From: CAZSBB01 sp964605235
GTDB lineage: Bacteria; Planctomycetota; Phycisphaerae; Phycisphaerales; Phycisphaeraceae
Direction of reading: 5' to 3'
Length of the DNA stretch: 64,000 bases
Assembly (NCBI GenBank): GCA_964605235.1
Contig: CAZSBB010000006.1
Span: forward strand, 62,001 to 126,000
Shown: piece after piece, positions 8,475 to 17,770 of the stretch
How the letters are laid out: every line of letters begins with the position of its first letter
Position numbering within the stretch: the first letter of the stretch is position 1
Position numbers and translations under genes: made by a program
Notes under the pieces: model-generated
What the model saw: the letters and a program-made list of their open reading frames with translations, nothing else
Databases searched by the model: none
What the model was told of the DNA's origin: nothing

Positions 8475-9932
8475 TTAGAACAGCAACTGGAACTGAGCGC
8501 GAACGACGGTCTGACCTTCCTGCTGGAAGCCGTCAGCCAGCAGACCCAGGCCGGTGCTGGGGATGTAGAGCGAGTCGAACGCATGCACCACGTCGAGGGT
8601 GAACTTGGCGGAGTGCTTGTTGAAGTAGTAGTTGCCACCGACGGTGATCATGTGGACGCGGTTGTCGGTGTTGGGAGCCGGCAGCGCCGAGGAGATGGCG
8701 TTGTCGAAGTCGATCCATTCGTAACGGATGAAGGGCTCGACGATTTCGCCGTTGAAGGGGATCTGGTAACCAGCCTGGGCGACCAGGCCGTAGATGTCGT
8801 AATCCTGCGCGGTGGCGGCAGCCTGGCGCTCGACATCGGTGTGCATGCCGTTGAGGGCGACGAAGGCGTTGAAGCGCTGGATTTCGATCGCGGCGTCAAC
8901 GGTCCACATCAGGAAGCTGTTGTTGTCGAACGAGGTCTCGCCCGATTCGCCTTCTTCCCAGTGGATGGCGGCGCCGACGAAGACCGCGGTGTCTTCGCCT
9001 TCCCAGGCGGTGAAGTCGTCCCACTGCTCCCAGTTGCCGGCAAGCTTGAGGTCCACGCGGGCGGTCAGCGCGATGTCCGACGCATCTTCGTCGAAGTCCT
9101 TGCTGATGTTGCGGCCGGGGACCTGAGCGAGGAACTCATCGCTCTGGGTGAAGGGGTTGCTGCTGCCGCTGCCGTCGCCGGAGCGCATGCCGTCGGAGAT
9201 CATGAAGCTGGCGCGGAGCATGTCGCTGTTGTAGTCCAGCGCCACGCCCTGAACGCGGTCGAGGGTGAAGATTTCGTTGACATAGGACCGTTCGACCGCC
9301 AGCTGCTTGGAGCTGGAGACCAGTTCTTCGCGGAGGAAGGGGGCCTTGTCTTCACCGAACCAGATGCTCCAGCAATCATTGATCTGGTAGCTGATCTTGA
9401 TCTTGTCGGCGAGGGCCTGGTTGTCGCCGCGGTCGATGGACAGCTGGATTTCGTAGCCGAGCTTGGGGCTGGCGACGTGGCCGGAGAAGCTGAGCTTGGC
9501 GCGCCGGACCACGAAGCCGGTGTTGGCTTCGTCGGTGTCGGCGGTGTTGGGCAGGGTCAGGACATCGTCGTCGTCATTCTGGAAGTTGGCGACATAACGG
9601 AACTGGATCTGGCCCTTGACCTTGAGCAGGAACGAGCCGTCCTCGGAGGCGAGGAAGAAGTTCTTGCCGTTGTGGCCGGCGGTCAGGCCGCCTTCGAGCA
9701 GCGAGGCGCGGGTGTCGGCGTCGGCGAGGACTTCCTTCACCAGGGCCTTGACTTCCGCGCTGCGGCGGGTGTTGAGCCAGTTTTCATTCTGCTGGGAGCG
9801 CAGGGTGGCGACTTCCGCCTTGAGCGCTTCCAGTTCGCCCCGCAGGTCAGTGTCGGCGGCTTGAGCAAAGCTCGCCGCACCGGCCACCAGGCCGGCACCT
9901 GCCAGAGCAAGCATACGTTTGCGAGTGAGCAT
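8475..9932 (-). CDS. Porin, phosphate-selective porin O/P-like, with N-terminal coiled coil
   Basis: 485 residues from the ATG at 9932, chosen because AAGGAGAG precedes it; the frame extends further but without an RBS. A signal peptide (LALAGAGLVAGAASFAQAA) is followed by a short coiled coil (DLRGELEALKAEVATLR) likely to trimerise or anchor the protein. A beta-barrel then follows with alternating strands such as FLLKVKGQIQFRYVANF, the VVRRAKLSFSGHV strand typical of Porin_O_P, and a C-terminal VVRAQFQLLF ending in Phe, the outer-membrane insertion signal. It should form an outer-membrane diffusion channel; phosphate or polyphosphate preference is a family property, not proven. The leader appears long (see 9933-10523). 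Confidence 0.87.
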   Translation of the reverse strand: MLTRKRMLALAGAGLVAGAASFAQAADTDLRGELEALKAEVATLRSQQNENWLNTRRSAEVKALVKEVLADADTRASLLEGGLTAGHNGKNFFLASEDGSFLLKVKGQIQFRYVANFQNDDDDVLTLPNTADTDEANTGFVVRRAKLSFSGHVASPKLGYEIQLSIDRGDNQALADKIKISYQINDCWSIWFGEDKAPFLREELVSSSKQLAVERSYVNEIFTLDRVQGVALDYNSDMLRASFMISDGMRSGDGSGSSNPFTQSDEFLAQVPGRNISKDFDEDASDIALTARVDLKLAGNWEQWDDFTAWEGEDTAVFVGAAIHWEEGESGETSFDNNSFLMWTVDAAIEIQRFNAFVALNGMHTDVERQAAATAQDYDIYGLVAQAGYQIPFNGEIVEPFIRYEWIDFDNAISSALPAPNTDNRVHMITVGGNYYFNKHSAKFTLDVVHAFDSLYIPSTGLGLLADGFQQEGQTVVRAQFQLLF

Positions 9933-10031
9933 GGACCATCTCTCCTTAAAACTGTGGAACCCTCGCACAATCAATCCCGCCCAGGTCGTCCCCAAAGCCG
10001 TTCCCCAAGGAGCGGCCGACCTCCAACGGGC

Positions 10032-10081
10032 CCGGCGACCATCGCCGGTCGACACCGACTGCGGACGCACTCCGCAGTCGG
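10032..10081 (-). promoter_or_regulatory. Pair of strong hairpins in the porin leader
   Basis: CCGGCGA-cca-TCGCCGG (10032-10048) and a perfect 10-bp stem CCGACTGCGG / CCGCAGTCGG with a 7-nt loop (10055-10081) sit side by side about 100-150 nt upstream of the porin ATG. Neither is followed by a T-run, so they look like leader structure rather than a terminator. They could affect mRNA stability or porin translation. Confidence 0.55.
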
Positions 10082-10264
10082 ACCAGTCGTCTGTTCATTG
10101 CTGAAAAACTGAAGTGGACCTCCTGTCGTTCCAGCCCCTGTTCCGCTCAGTGCCACCCAAGCGGGCCAGAACCATGTCCTGACGCCATGGCGACCCTCAA
10201 GCCGCCACGCCTGGTAATCCAGGTTTCAACTCTTTTCGGCGTTAGCAGTTGATTTGCGCCAAGT

Positions 10265-10293
10265 TATCTATCCGTGAACAGTCAGCAAACCAA
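10265..10293 (-). promoter_or_regulatory. Candidate sigma70 promoter for the porin gene
   Basis: Minus strand TTGGTT (10293-10288), 17-nt spacer, TAGATA (10270-10265). The predicted start near 10258 gives a 5' leader of about 325 nt that would include both hairpins. It is the best promoter match in the AT-rich part of the gap; other starts are possible. Confidence 0.4.
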
Positions 10294-10523
10294 TAAAAAT
10301 CGGTTAGCTTGGGGCCGTATTGTCCAAAACCCATCCCCTGCGTCAAGTCCAGACGTGAACCGAAGGCGGGTTTTCAGCGAAGGGTGTTGCCGGAAAACAA
10401 CCTGGAGCCGCAACGGCTGATGCAGCCCCGCGCGCGCGCCGGCGCGGGTGATGAAAGTGCCTGATGTGATTCAAGAAAATGCAGTATAATGCAAAATAAA
10501 GACTTATAATAATTTTGAGAAGC

Positions 10524-11876
10524 TCATGAGGATTCAGGCCGGGGGAGCCCCAGGGTCCGCAGGATGGCTTCGGCTTTGTCGAGCGTCTCGTCGTACTCCG
10601 CCGCCGGCTGACTGTCCGCCACGATGCCCCCGCCCACCGAGAAGTCCACTCGGGTCCGGCTTGGGGTGGGATGGTCTGATGGCTCGGGATCCCCCGCCGC
10701 AGGGGTCAGATTTTCGAGCAGCATGGTGCGGATGGTGATGTTGAGCGTCATCGACCCATCCCCCCGCAGCACGCCGATCGCCCCGCAGTAGGGCCCGCGC
10801 CGAACGGGCTCCAACTCGTCGATGATCTCCATCGCCCGCACCTTGGGCGCCCCGGTGATCGACCCGCCGGGCAACGTCGCCTGCAGCAGGTCAAAGCGGT
10901 CGCAATCGGGACGCAGCCGACCTTCGACCGTCGCCACCCCATGGTGCACGGTGGGATGCGATTCAATGGTGCGCGGCTGGGTCACCTGCACCGAACCATA
11001 CCGACACACCCGACCCAGGTCATTGCGCAGCAGATCGACGATCATGTGCAGCTCGGCCTGATCCTTTTCGCTGTGGCGCAGCTCGTCAGGATCGCACCAG
11101 GCGGGTCGCGTGCCCTTGATCGGTCGAGTGATCACGCCTCCCGATGCATCCACCTCCAGAAACAGCTCCGGCGAGGTGGACGCCACCGCCCGCAGCGGTT
11201 CGCCCGGCTGATTGATTTCCAGATACGCCCCGTACCAGGCGGGCGACACCTGCGCAAGCTTCGCATACACCGCGCGCGGCAGGAGCGGCCAGGCGCCCGT
11301 CAGTTCCGCGCTCAAACGCTGGGCGAGATTCACCTGGAAAATGTCCCCGGCCTGGATGTACGCCAGCGCCCGCGCGATCGCCTGCTCATATTGGGGCCGG
11401 GTAAACACCCGCTGCAAGGGCCCGGCGGCCAGCGGCAGCCACGACGCCGGCTCTTCCAGTGCCGGGGGCGACTGACGCCAGCTCCCCATCGCCGACCACC
11501 GCCCGCTGGCGTGGTCATACACCGCATGTCCCGGGCAGTAACCGAAGCAGACCACCGGCCAACCCCGGTCCGCGGCGGCGTGACTGGGCAAGCGCTCAAT
11601 CCACCGACCCACGTCATAGCTCACATATCCCACCCACACCGCTTGCGGGTCATCCGCCGCCGCCACCGCCTGCCGCAATTCCGCCAACGGGTCGCGGTCC
11701 GCGGCGGTCGCGGGAAAGCTCACCCAACGGACCGGCGTGGTCAGCAGCGACCAGCGTGCCCAGCGCTCATGCACCCGCCCTGAATGCAACAACAGCGGCG
11801 GCAGATCGCCGGGCCAACGGCGCAGCGTGTCCAACACATCCCCGGGCCAATTCAGTTGCACGCCGGCTGACCCCAT
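10524..11876 (-). CDS. pabB: Aminodeoxychorismate synthase component I
   Basis: 450 residues of the chorismate-binding family. It converts chorismate, with ammonia from a PabA amidotransferase, to 4-amino-4-deoxychorismate for folate. Signatures: YIQAGDIFQVNLAQR, SPELFLEV, then PIKGTRP, whose Lys marks PabB rather than anthranilate synthase TrpE (PIAGT), EKDQAELHMIVDLLRNDLG, LPGGSITGAPKVRAMEIIDELEP and a C-terminal VGGGIVADS. No pabA or pabC adjoins it. The start ATG at 11876 lacks a Shine-Dalgarno but has TATGAT 8 nt upstream (11885-11890), so the mRNA may be nearly leaderless. A bifunctional PabBC is excluded by the short C-terminus. Confidence 0.92.
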   Translation of the reverse strand: MGSAGVQLNWPGDVLDTLRRWPGDLPPLLLHSGRVHERWARWSLLTTPVRWVSFPATAADRDPLAELRQAVAAADDPQAVWVGYVSYDVGRWIERLPSHAAADRGWPVVCFGYCPGHAVYDHASGRWSAMGSWRQSPPALEEPASWLPLAAGPLQRVFTRPQYEQAIARALAYIQAGDIFQVNLAQRLSAELTGAWPLLPRAVYAKLAQVSPAWYGAYLEINQPGEPLRAVASTSPELFLEVDASGGVITRPIKGTRPAWCDPDELRHSEKDQAELHMIVDLLRNDLGRVCRYGSVQVTQPRTIESHPTVHHGVATVEGRLRPDCDRFDLLQATLPGGSITGAPKVRAMEIIDELEPVRRGPYCGAIGVLRGDGSMTLNITIRTMLLENLTPAAGDPEPSDHPTPSRTRVDFSVGGGIVADSQPAAEYDETLDKAEAILRTLGLPRPESS

Positions 11877-12246
11877 GGCCGGGCATCATAGTTGCAGCCT
11901 CGTCCAATCGTGCACCAGGGGCGGTCGGGTCCCCACGCGGCGTGTCGCCAAACGCATCCAGATGCTGCAGATGAACCGCCAAATGTCGCAGTAGTTGTCG
12001 CTTAATTGTATTACAAACCCGGCTGGGAGGGCCTGATGCGGAGTGGCGGATGACGGCTTGTTTCCGCGAATCATAGGCGTATTTGCAGCATCTCCTGCCG
12101 CCAGGTAACCATTGACAGCCTTACGTCGGGTGATATAGTTGCTGGACAGGCTGTGGATGTTGATTCTAGTTATCTCACTTCAATCTTAATTCGCATCGGG
12201 TTGGCGGCTGGGTCAATCTTGGTGTGCTCCTCCAGGAACCTGACGC
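11877..12246. other. 370-bp divergent region between pabB and the YetA/PL26-like gene
   Basis: Holds a pabB -10-like TATGAT (minus strand, 11890-11885) and the strong plus-strand promoter at 12112-12139, about 100 bp before the start at 12247. The 5' leader of the latter would be about 100 nt with no recognised structure. No further gene is seen. Confidence 0.6.
12112..12139 (+). promoter_or_regulatory. Near-consensus sigma70 promoter
   Basis: TTGACA (12112-12117), 16-nt spacer, TATAGT (12134-12139) preceded by TG. It is the best housekeeping promoter match noticed in the window and drives the 1322-residue lyase-like gene, with a predicted start near 12146. Confidence 0.8.
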
Positions 12247-15200
12247 ATGAATCGCATTGCTCTGGGTGTATTGACGATTGTGCTGCTGCTGGGGTGCGTG
12301 GTGGGTGCTCAGCCGCAACAGGTGGCGTTGCGGATTGAGCCGGCGACCGCGCTGCCGCAGGCGGGTTGGCCGGTGTCGGTGGGGGTGCCGTTGCCCCAGG
12401 GTTTGCTCACCGAGGTGAGTCGGCTGCGGGTGGTGGACGATCAAGGCCACACGCCGGCTTATCACTTTTCGCGCCGCAACACCTGGCGCGACGGGTCCGC
12501 CAAATGGACCATGCTCGATCTGCACGCCCAGCCGGGACGCGCCTATGCCGTGGTGGTCGATCCCGCCGCCGCGCCGGCGTCGCCCGCCCTGCCCCAGATG
12601 GTGCAGGTGAAGCAGGGCGACGACGGCAACATCAGCATCCACACCGGCGGCGCTGCCTACACCTTCACACCTGGTCACGGCTGGTTCGATTCCCTCACCC
12701 TCGCCGGGCAGCCGGTGGTGCAGCAGGGGGGCGACGCCTGCTATGTGGTGGACCTGACCGGCCGACGCGCGACGCTGCGCGCCGAACAACTCTGGGTCGA
12801 CTCCGCCAATCCCATGCATGCGGTGGTCGGCATCGCCGGCGCGTACCGCACTGAGCAGGGCGCGCAACTGGCGGGGGGGCGCGTGTACTTCCACTTTTTC
12901 GCCGGCCTGCCGTGGGTCAAGGTCAGCCACAAGCTGATCGTCACCGAAGACGGCAACCAGATCGGCTTTGCCGACATCGGCATCCGCGTACCCCTGCAGC
13001 CGCGCGGCGCAGCGCAGGGCAACTTCAACCATGACGATGCCGACCCCGCTGCGACCACCCGCGTCGCGCTGACCGCACCCGTCACGCTGACCCAGCGGAC
13101 GTATCCGCATTTCGCCAAGACCGATTCCCTCGCCACGCTGACCCAGGCGGGGCAGACCGTCAAGCAGACCACCGCCGCCGGCGACTGGGCGCTGTGGCAG
13201 GCGGATGACCTCAACCTTGCGGTGCAACTGCCGCGCTTCGCCCAGACATTTCCCAAAGCCCTGACGCTCGCGCCCGACCATCTGGAAGTCAAGCTCTGGG
13301 CGGGCGCCGAAACCGGGCAGAAGCTCGACTTCCGCACGGAAGCGCTGATGCGCGATTACTTCGGCAACGATTGGATTCCCGCCGACCACGCCGTCGCCAA
13401 AGCTCCCAATCAGGCGCGCGGCATCGCCCGCACGCATGACCTGTGGCTCTGCCCCGGCGTCCCCGCGGACTTCATCCCCGCCGCAGGACGCGGCGGCGTG
13501 CTCGCGCTGCCCGATGCGAACTGGATCAACACCACCGGCGTCATGGGCCACTGGCAACCTTACGACCCCCAGCAATTCCCCGGCCTGGAAGCCTACATCA
13601 CCGACTACTACCAGCGCGGCGTGCAGGCGCCCAACCTCGTCTTCCCCTCCACCGGCTTCCTGCACGACGGCATGTATCCCTACTCCCAGCAGCCGTGGGA
13701 AATCAAGCACGAGCGCTGGTATCCCACCATCCACCGCCTCTCACGCTGCCTGGAATACAACCTCAAACGCCACGTCTGGATCCTCGCCGCCCGCGGTGGG
13801 CCGCGCCATCTGTTTGACTACGCCCGCCGTTTCAGCCGTTTCATGCACGACATCGGGTTCTCCAACAGCAATGCCGCGCCGGACACCGGCGTGCGCCCGT
13901 CGCGCGGCCGGCTGTATCAGAACACGCCGTTCGATTCCCCCATCGTCTGGGGCGGCGAGTCCCACAGCCATCTCGCCTGGGCATCCAGCGAAGACGTCAT
14001 CCAGTTCGTCTACGACTATCTGCTCACCGGCGACCTGCACAGCCGGGACATGGTGCGCTGGTGGATCGAAGCCGTCGGCCGGGATTTGGATTTCAATGTC
14101 GACCGCGCCATCAAGGAGTTCTATCCCTCGGTCGTCTTCCTGCGCATCCTCGGCTCCGCGTATGAACTGGAAAGCGATCCGAAGCTGTACGACTTCGGCC
14201 ACGCCATCCTGCAGCGCACGGTGGATGCCGACAACGAAGTGGGCTTGAACCCCGGCGCCAGGCAGAACCTGGGTAAAGCCGGCGACACCTTCAGCGTGTT
14301 CTATTACTACTACGTGTCCACCGGCGATGAGCTGGCGCTGATCCCCATGCATCGGCTGGCGGAGTTCGACTACCGCTGGGCGCGCTTCGATTTCCTGGGT
14401 CGGTCCAGTGCGCAGGCGTACGCCTACAGCCTCGCGCTGCGCGCCAAGCCTGATGCGGGGTTGCAGGCGTATCTGGCGGATCACCTGCGGCACACCGCCA
14501 CCACCGTGCCCACGCTGCAGCGTCTGGGCGTCGATTTCGCCAGCCTCAACCAGCAGACCGCCACGCCGTATGGTCACCTGACGCTCACCGGTTCCGGGCC
14601 GATCTTCAACGGTTTGCCGGTGGCGCTGGCGGCGCTCCGCGCCCGGGAGCCCGGCTTCAACCCCGAGGACCCCGACCTGCTCTCCTTGCCCGTCGCGAGC
14701 AAGCTGATTCCCAGCAGCCGTACGCATCTGCTGCTGCGTAAAGCCGACGCGTCGCCGGTGGAGCTGGACCTGCATGTGCACAACTGGGGGCATCGCGACA
14801 GCGCGTTCAAGGTGCGCCTGCTCAACGAGCAGGGCGCCGAGCAACCGCTGGAGATTCTCGAAGAGCACTTTCACCGCGAAATGGGCCCGCCGACCTCCGA
14901 TGGCGATGCCTGGGCGCTCAGCCCGTGGTACTACCAGTTTGAATCGCAGTACGCCTATCGCCTGCGCCTGCCGGGGCAGCTTCCCCCGGGGGTGTATGAG
15001 CTGGATTCAGGTGAACAGGTGAGCTTCACGGTCAAGCGTTCCACCGCGACGCAGATGCTGCAGGTCGCGCCCCAGGGCATCCCGCTCGAACGCGACATCG
15101 ACTACTACTTCCAGTTGCCCCCGGACCAGCCGACGCTCAGTTTCTTCGCCCATCGGCCGGTGCATGTGTATGACAGCGCCGGGCAGGAAGTGACGCAGAA

Positions 15201-16215
15201 GCCTATCGGTGAAGGACGCTTTGAAGTCGCGCTCAGCGGTCCGCGCGACCAGCCTTGGCGCATCTGCACCGGCACGGACGACATGACCACCGACAGCATC
15301 AATGTGGATACGTTCCTGCGCTTTCTCGACGCGCCGCTGGTGATCGCCCAGGGCTCGCCGCGCCGGCTGTTTGCGGTCGATGCCGCCCGGTTCGCCGGGG
15401 AGGTGCAGCCGCGCCTGCCCAGCCCCACCAAGGACGCGCCGTTCGTGCCCAGCTTCAGCGCTGCCTTCGGTCAGGCGGCCGCGTTGTATCAGCATTACGT
15501 GGAAGTGCCGCTGACGGGGCCGGAAGCCAAACCCGCCGCCACCGATGAGCTGAGCCTGGAAGAACCGGGCGCGGCTGCGAAAATGACTCAGACCCTGCCC
15601 GCAGCCGGCACCGTGGAGTTCTGGTTTCGGCCGTTGTGGTCCTCCACGGATCTGGCGATGCCCACCCGCGACCGCTCCACGCAGCGCGGGCAGTATTTCA
15701 ACCTCGACCCCGTGACCGTCAATGTGTTCACCGATCCCGACAACAGCGGGCGCACCGGGCGCTACAACATCTGTCGGCTGGATGTGGAAGTGAAAGGGCT
15801 GGGCAACTTTCCTTCCCAGTTCATGGCGGAAGCCGGCCGCTGGCAACACCTGGCGGTCTGCTGGCGCGCTGATGGCCAGAACTCCTACGTCCGCGTCTTC
15901 ATCGACGGCCGGGAGAAGTCCTACTACCACTACCGTCCGATTGATCCGAAAACCCCCGCCGACAAGGTCGCCCCCCTGGGCGCGCTGCTCAAACTCGGTT
16001 CAGCGCACTTCTACAACCGCGCCGCCACCGGCGAGCATTTCGACGAGCTGCGCGTCAGCCAGGGCGAACGCTACACCGGCGACTTCACCCCCGCGACGGC
16101 GCCCTTCACCCCCGACGCCCAGACGCTGATCCTCATGCACTTTGACGGCAACCTCACCGTGCAAGGCGCTGCCGCCACCACCGCCCAGATCAAATCCGGC
16201 AGCCGCCTGAAGTAA
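12247..16215 (+). CDS. Secreted YetA/PcRGLX-like (PL26-type) protein with C-terminal LamG domain
   Basis: 1322 residues. The signal peptide is residues 1-22 (IVLLLGCVVGAQ). The N-terminal part (about 25-350) has the RIFT-barrel style of the PcRGLX/YetA family: AGWPVSVGVPLPQGLL, DGSAKWTMLDL and YFHFFAGLPWVKVSHKLIV. The middle (about 400-800) is an (alpha/alpha)-toroid-like helical region with WGGESHSHLAWASSEDVIQF and SVFYYYYVSTGDE. A beta-rich segment follows. Residues about 1110-1300 form a LamG/concanavalin-like jelly roll (AGTVEFWFRPLW, WQHLAVCWRADG, FDELRVSQGERYTGDFTP). Fungal PcRGLX is an exo-rhamnogalacturonan lyase (PL26); activity here is inferred. LamG probably binds glycan. The near-consensus promoter suggests strong expression. 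Confidence 0.7.
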   Translation: MNRIALGVLTIVLLLGCVVGAQPQQVALRIEPATALPQAGWPVSVGVPLPQGLLTEVSRLRVVDDQGHTPAYHFSRRNTWRDGSAKWTMLDLHAQPGRAYAVVVDPAAAPASPALPQMVQVKQGDDGNISIHTGGAAYTFTPGHGWFDSLTLAGQPVVQQGGDACYVVDLTGRRATLRAEQLWVDSANPMHAVVGIAGAYRTEQGAQLAGGRVYFHFFAGLPWVKVSHKLIVTEDGNQIGFADIGIRVPLQPRGAAQGNFNHDDADPAATTRVALTAPVTLTQRTYPHFAKTDSLATLTQAGQTVKQTTAAGDWALWQADDLNLAVQLPRFAQTFPKALTLAPDHLEVKLWAGAETGQKLDFRTEALMRDYFGNDWIPADHAVAKAPNQARGIARTHDLWLCPGVPADFIPAAGRGGVLALPDANWINTTGVMGHWQPYDPQQFPGLEAYITDYYQRGVQAPNLVFPSTGFLHDGMYPYSQQPWEIKHERWYPTIHRLSRCLEYNLKRHVWILAARGGPRHLFDYARRFSRFMHDIGFSNSNAAPDTGVRPSRGRLYQNTPFDSPIVWGGESHSHLAWASSEDVIQFVYDYLLTGDLHSRDMVRWWIEAVGRDLDFNVDRAIKEFYPSVVFLRILGSAYELESDPKLYDFGHAILQRTVDADNEVGLNPGARQNLGKAGDTFSVFYYYYVSTGDELALIPMHRLAEFDYRWARFDFLGRSSAQAYAYSLALRAKPDAGLQAYLADHLRHTATTVPTLQRLGVDFASLNQQTATPYGHLTLTGSGPIFNGLPVALAALRAREPGFNPEDPDLLSLPVASKLIPSSRTHLLLRKADASPVELDLHVHNWGHRDSAFKVRLLNEQGAEQPLEILEEHFHREMGPPTSDGDAWALSPWYYQFESQYAYRLRLPGQLPPGVYELDSGEQVSFTVKRSTATQMLQVAPQGIPLERDIDYYFQLPPDQPTLSFFAHRPVHVYDSAGQEVTQKPIGEGRFEVALSGPRDQPWRICTGTDDMTTDSINVDTFLRFLDAPLVIAQGSPRRLFAVDAARFAGEVQPRLPSPTKDAPFVPSFSAAFGQAAALYQHYVEVPLTGPEAKPAATDELSLEEPGAAAKMTQTLPAAGTVEFWFRPLWSSTDLAMPTRDRSTQRGQYFNLDPVTVNVFTDPDNSGRTGRYNICRLDVEVKGLGNFPSQFMAEAGRWQHLAVCWRADGQNSYVRVFIDGREKSYYHYRPIDPKTPADKVAPLGALLKLGSAHFYNRAATGEHFDELRVSQGERYTGDFTPATAPFTPDAQTLILMHFDGNLTVQGAAATTAQIKSGSRLK

Positions 16216-16231
16216 CCCCCCGGAAGTGTCC
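16216..16231 (+). repeat. CCCCCCGGAAGTGTCC intergenic motif, copy 1
   Basis: It starts directly after the TAA stop of the YetA/PL26-like gene. The same motif occurs inverted at 44732-44746 and, with one base changed (GTTTCC), directly after another TAA at 61332-61347. Function unknown. Confidence 0.6.
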
Positions 16232-16267
16232 GTAGGCATCGCGTGGATGTTCCCGACGGCCGCCGCG

Positions 16268-17671
16268 CTACTGCCGCCATTCCGCTTCGCTCAGGTGACT
16301 CGCTTGCGCCTTCGCATACGTCACCGGCACAATGGTCGCCCCCGGCTCACCCACCTGCTGCATGCGCTTCACCAGCCGCTCGCGCAGCACCGCCGCCACC
16401 GGCGCGTAGCGGGCGTCATGCAGCACGTTCTGCAATTCGTACGGGTCGTATTGCAGGTCATACAGGTGCGTCTCGTGGTAGACGTCATGCGTCGCCTGAC
16501 GGGCATCGACCCCGGCCGGCGCCGTGACCGCATACTTCCACCGCCGCGTCCGCACCGCCCGCCCCACGCAGCTTTCGCTGATCTGCACGTACACATCATC
16601 CGGCCAGTCGGCGTGCTGACCACGCAGCAGCGGCAACAGCGAGCGCCCCTGCATCGTCGCGGGCACGCCAATGCCTGCCGCATCCAGCAGCGTCGGGGCG
16701 ATGTCCACCAGACTGATGAGTTGCTGCACCTGTCCGCCCCCGACAAACCCCGGCCCGCCAAGCGCGCACGGCACGCGGATCGAGCTTTCATGACACGACC
16801 GCTTGTACTCAGCGTTGCGGGTGCGGAAGTGGCAGCCGTGGTCGGAAATGAACAGCACGATGGTGTTGTTCTCGATGCCCAGGCTGTGCAGTGTGTCGAG
16901 CACCCGGCCGAAGGCTTCGTCCAGCCGCTTGACCATGCCGAAGTAGCCCGCGAGATGGCGATAGGTCGAGCCATGCAACTGGCCCTGGTTGGCGTTGAAC
17001 GACGGCAACCCCGCCAGATCAGGCGGCGTCCAGCGCCCGGCATAGCGTTCGCGGTAACCACGCGGCGGGGGATAGTCGTCCACGTCATTCTGATGGTGTG
17101 GCTCGAGAAAAGACAGGGTCAGAAAAAACGGCTGGGTTTCGCCCGCCCGCTGGTGGATGTAGCGAATGCCCGCATCCGTCATGGCGTCCACCCGATAGCC
17201 CGGCAGCTTCACCTCCCGCTGCTGGTCGTCGTAGAGCACGCAGTGGTATTCGTCGGAAGTGAACTCGAGGATTTCACTGGCGAGCCAGTCCTGATAGCCG
17301 CCGCGCCGCTCCGCCGGCACCGGGCCATACGGGTTGTCGTGTCCCGCCAGATGCCACTTGCCGATGTACCCGGTGCGGTAGCCCGCCGCGCTGAAGCAGG
17401 TGCCCAGCGCCGGCAGATCGGGGGGCAGTTGAATGCCGTTGTGCACCACGCCGGTGGTGGTGGCGTAGGTGCCGGTCTGCAGGCACGCCCGCGCCGGGCC
17501 GCAGACGGGCTGACAGGTGAAGTAGCGGCGCAGGTGGGTGTTCTGCCGGGCGAAAGCGTCAAAGTTGGGCATCAGGTCCAGCGGACACCCATGCAGGGAC
17601 GAGCAATCCCAGCGCTGCTGATCGGTGAAGAAGACCACGACATTGGGACGTTGAGGGTTGGCGTTTGACAT
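16268..17671 (-). CDS. Sulfatase (formylglycine-dependent, alkaline-phosphatase fold)
   Basis: 467 residues from the ATG at 17671 (an in-frame ATG at 17725 would add 18 residues). The core begins at RPNVVVFFTDQQRWD, whose Asp is a metal ligand. The active-site motif is CGPAR in QPVCGPARACLQTG; its Cys is converted to formylglycine, probably by an anaerobic- or FGE-type maturase not in the window. Other hallmarks are GYIGKWHLAG and VLFISDHGCHF, plus a C-terminal HLYDLQYDPYELQNV. It hydrolyses sulfate esters, most likely on polysaccharide fragments. No signal peptide is present, so the location is probably cytoplasmic. It is divergent from hemB; the substrate cannot be assigned. Confidence 0.92.
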   Translation of the reverse strand: MSNANPQRPNVVVFFTDQQRWDCSSLHGCPLDLMPNFDAFARQNTHLRRYFTCQPVCGPARACLQTGTYATTTGVVHNGIQLPPDLPALGTCFSAAGYRTGYIGKWHLAGHDNPYGPVPAERRGGYQDWLASEILEFTSDEYHCVLYDDQQREVKLPGYRVDAMTDAGIRYIHQRAGETQPFFLTLSFLEPHHQNDVDDYPPPRGYRERYAGRWTPPDLAGLPSFNANQGQLHGSTYRHLAGYFGMVKRLDEAFGRVLDTLHSLGIENNTIVLFISDHGCHFRTRNAEYKRSCHESSIRVPCALGGPGFVGGGQVQQLISLVDIAPTLLDAAGIGVPATMQGRSLLPLLRGQHADWPDDVYVQISESCVGRAVRTRRWKYAVTAPAGVDARQATHDVYHETHLYDLQYDPYELQNVLHDARYAPVAAVLRERLVKRMQQVGEPGATIVPVTYAKAQASHLSEAEWRQ

Positions 17672-17770
17672 GGTGCTATTGAGCGTAGCGAACTGGCGCG
17701 GCAACGCCAGCGACGGGACGCTCATCCGGGCCTGCTATCATGAACTCCCCGCTGTGCAGGAGATGCCGCC

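Larger units (their letters stand above)
9933..10523. other. 590-bp leader/intergenic region upstream of the porin gene
   Basis: No coding sequence was recognised. The half near the porin holds two strong hairpins (10032-10048 and 10055-10081). The middle (10230-10330) is AT-richer and carries a candidate minus-strand promoter. The far end (10465-10515) is a notably AT-rich stretch next to the pabB stop codon. Confidence 0.6.
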
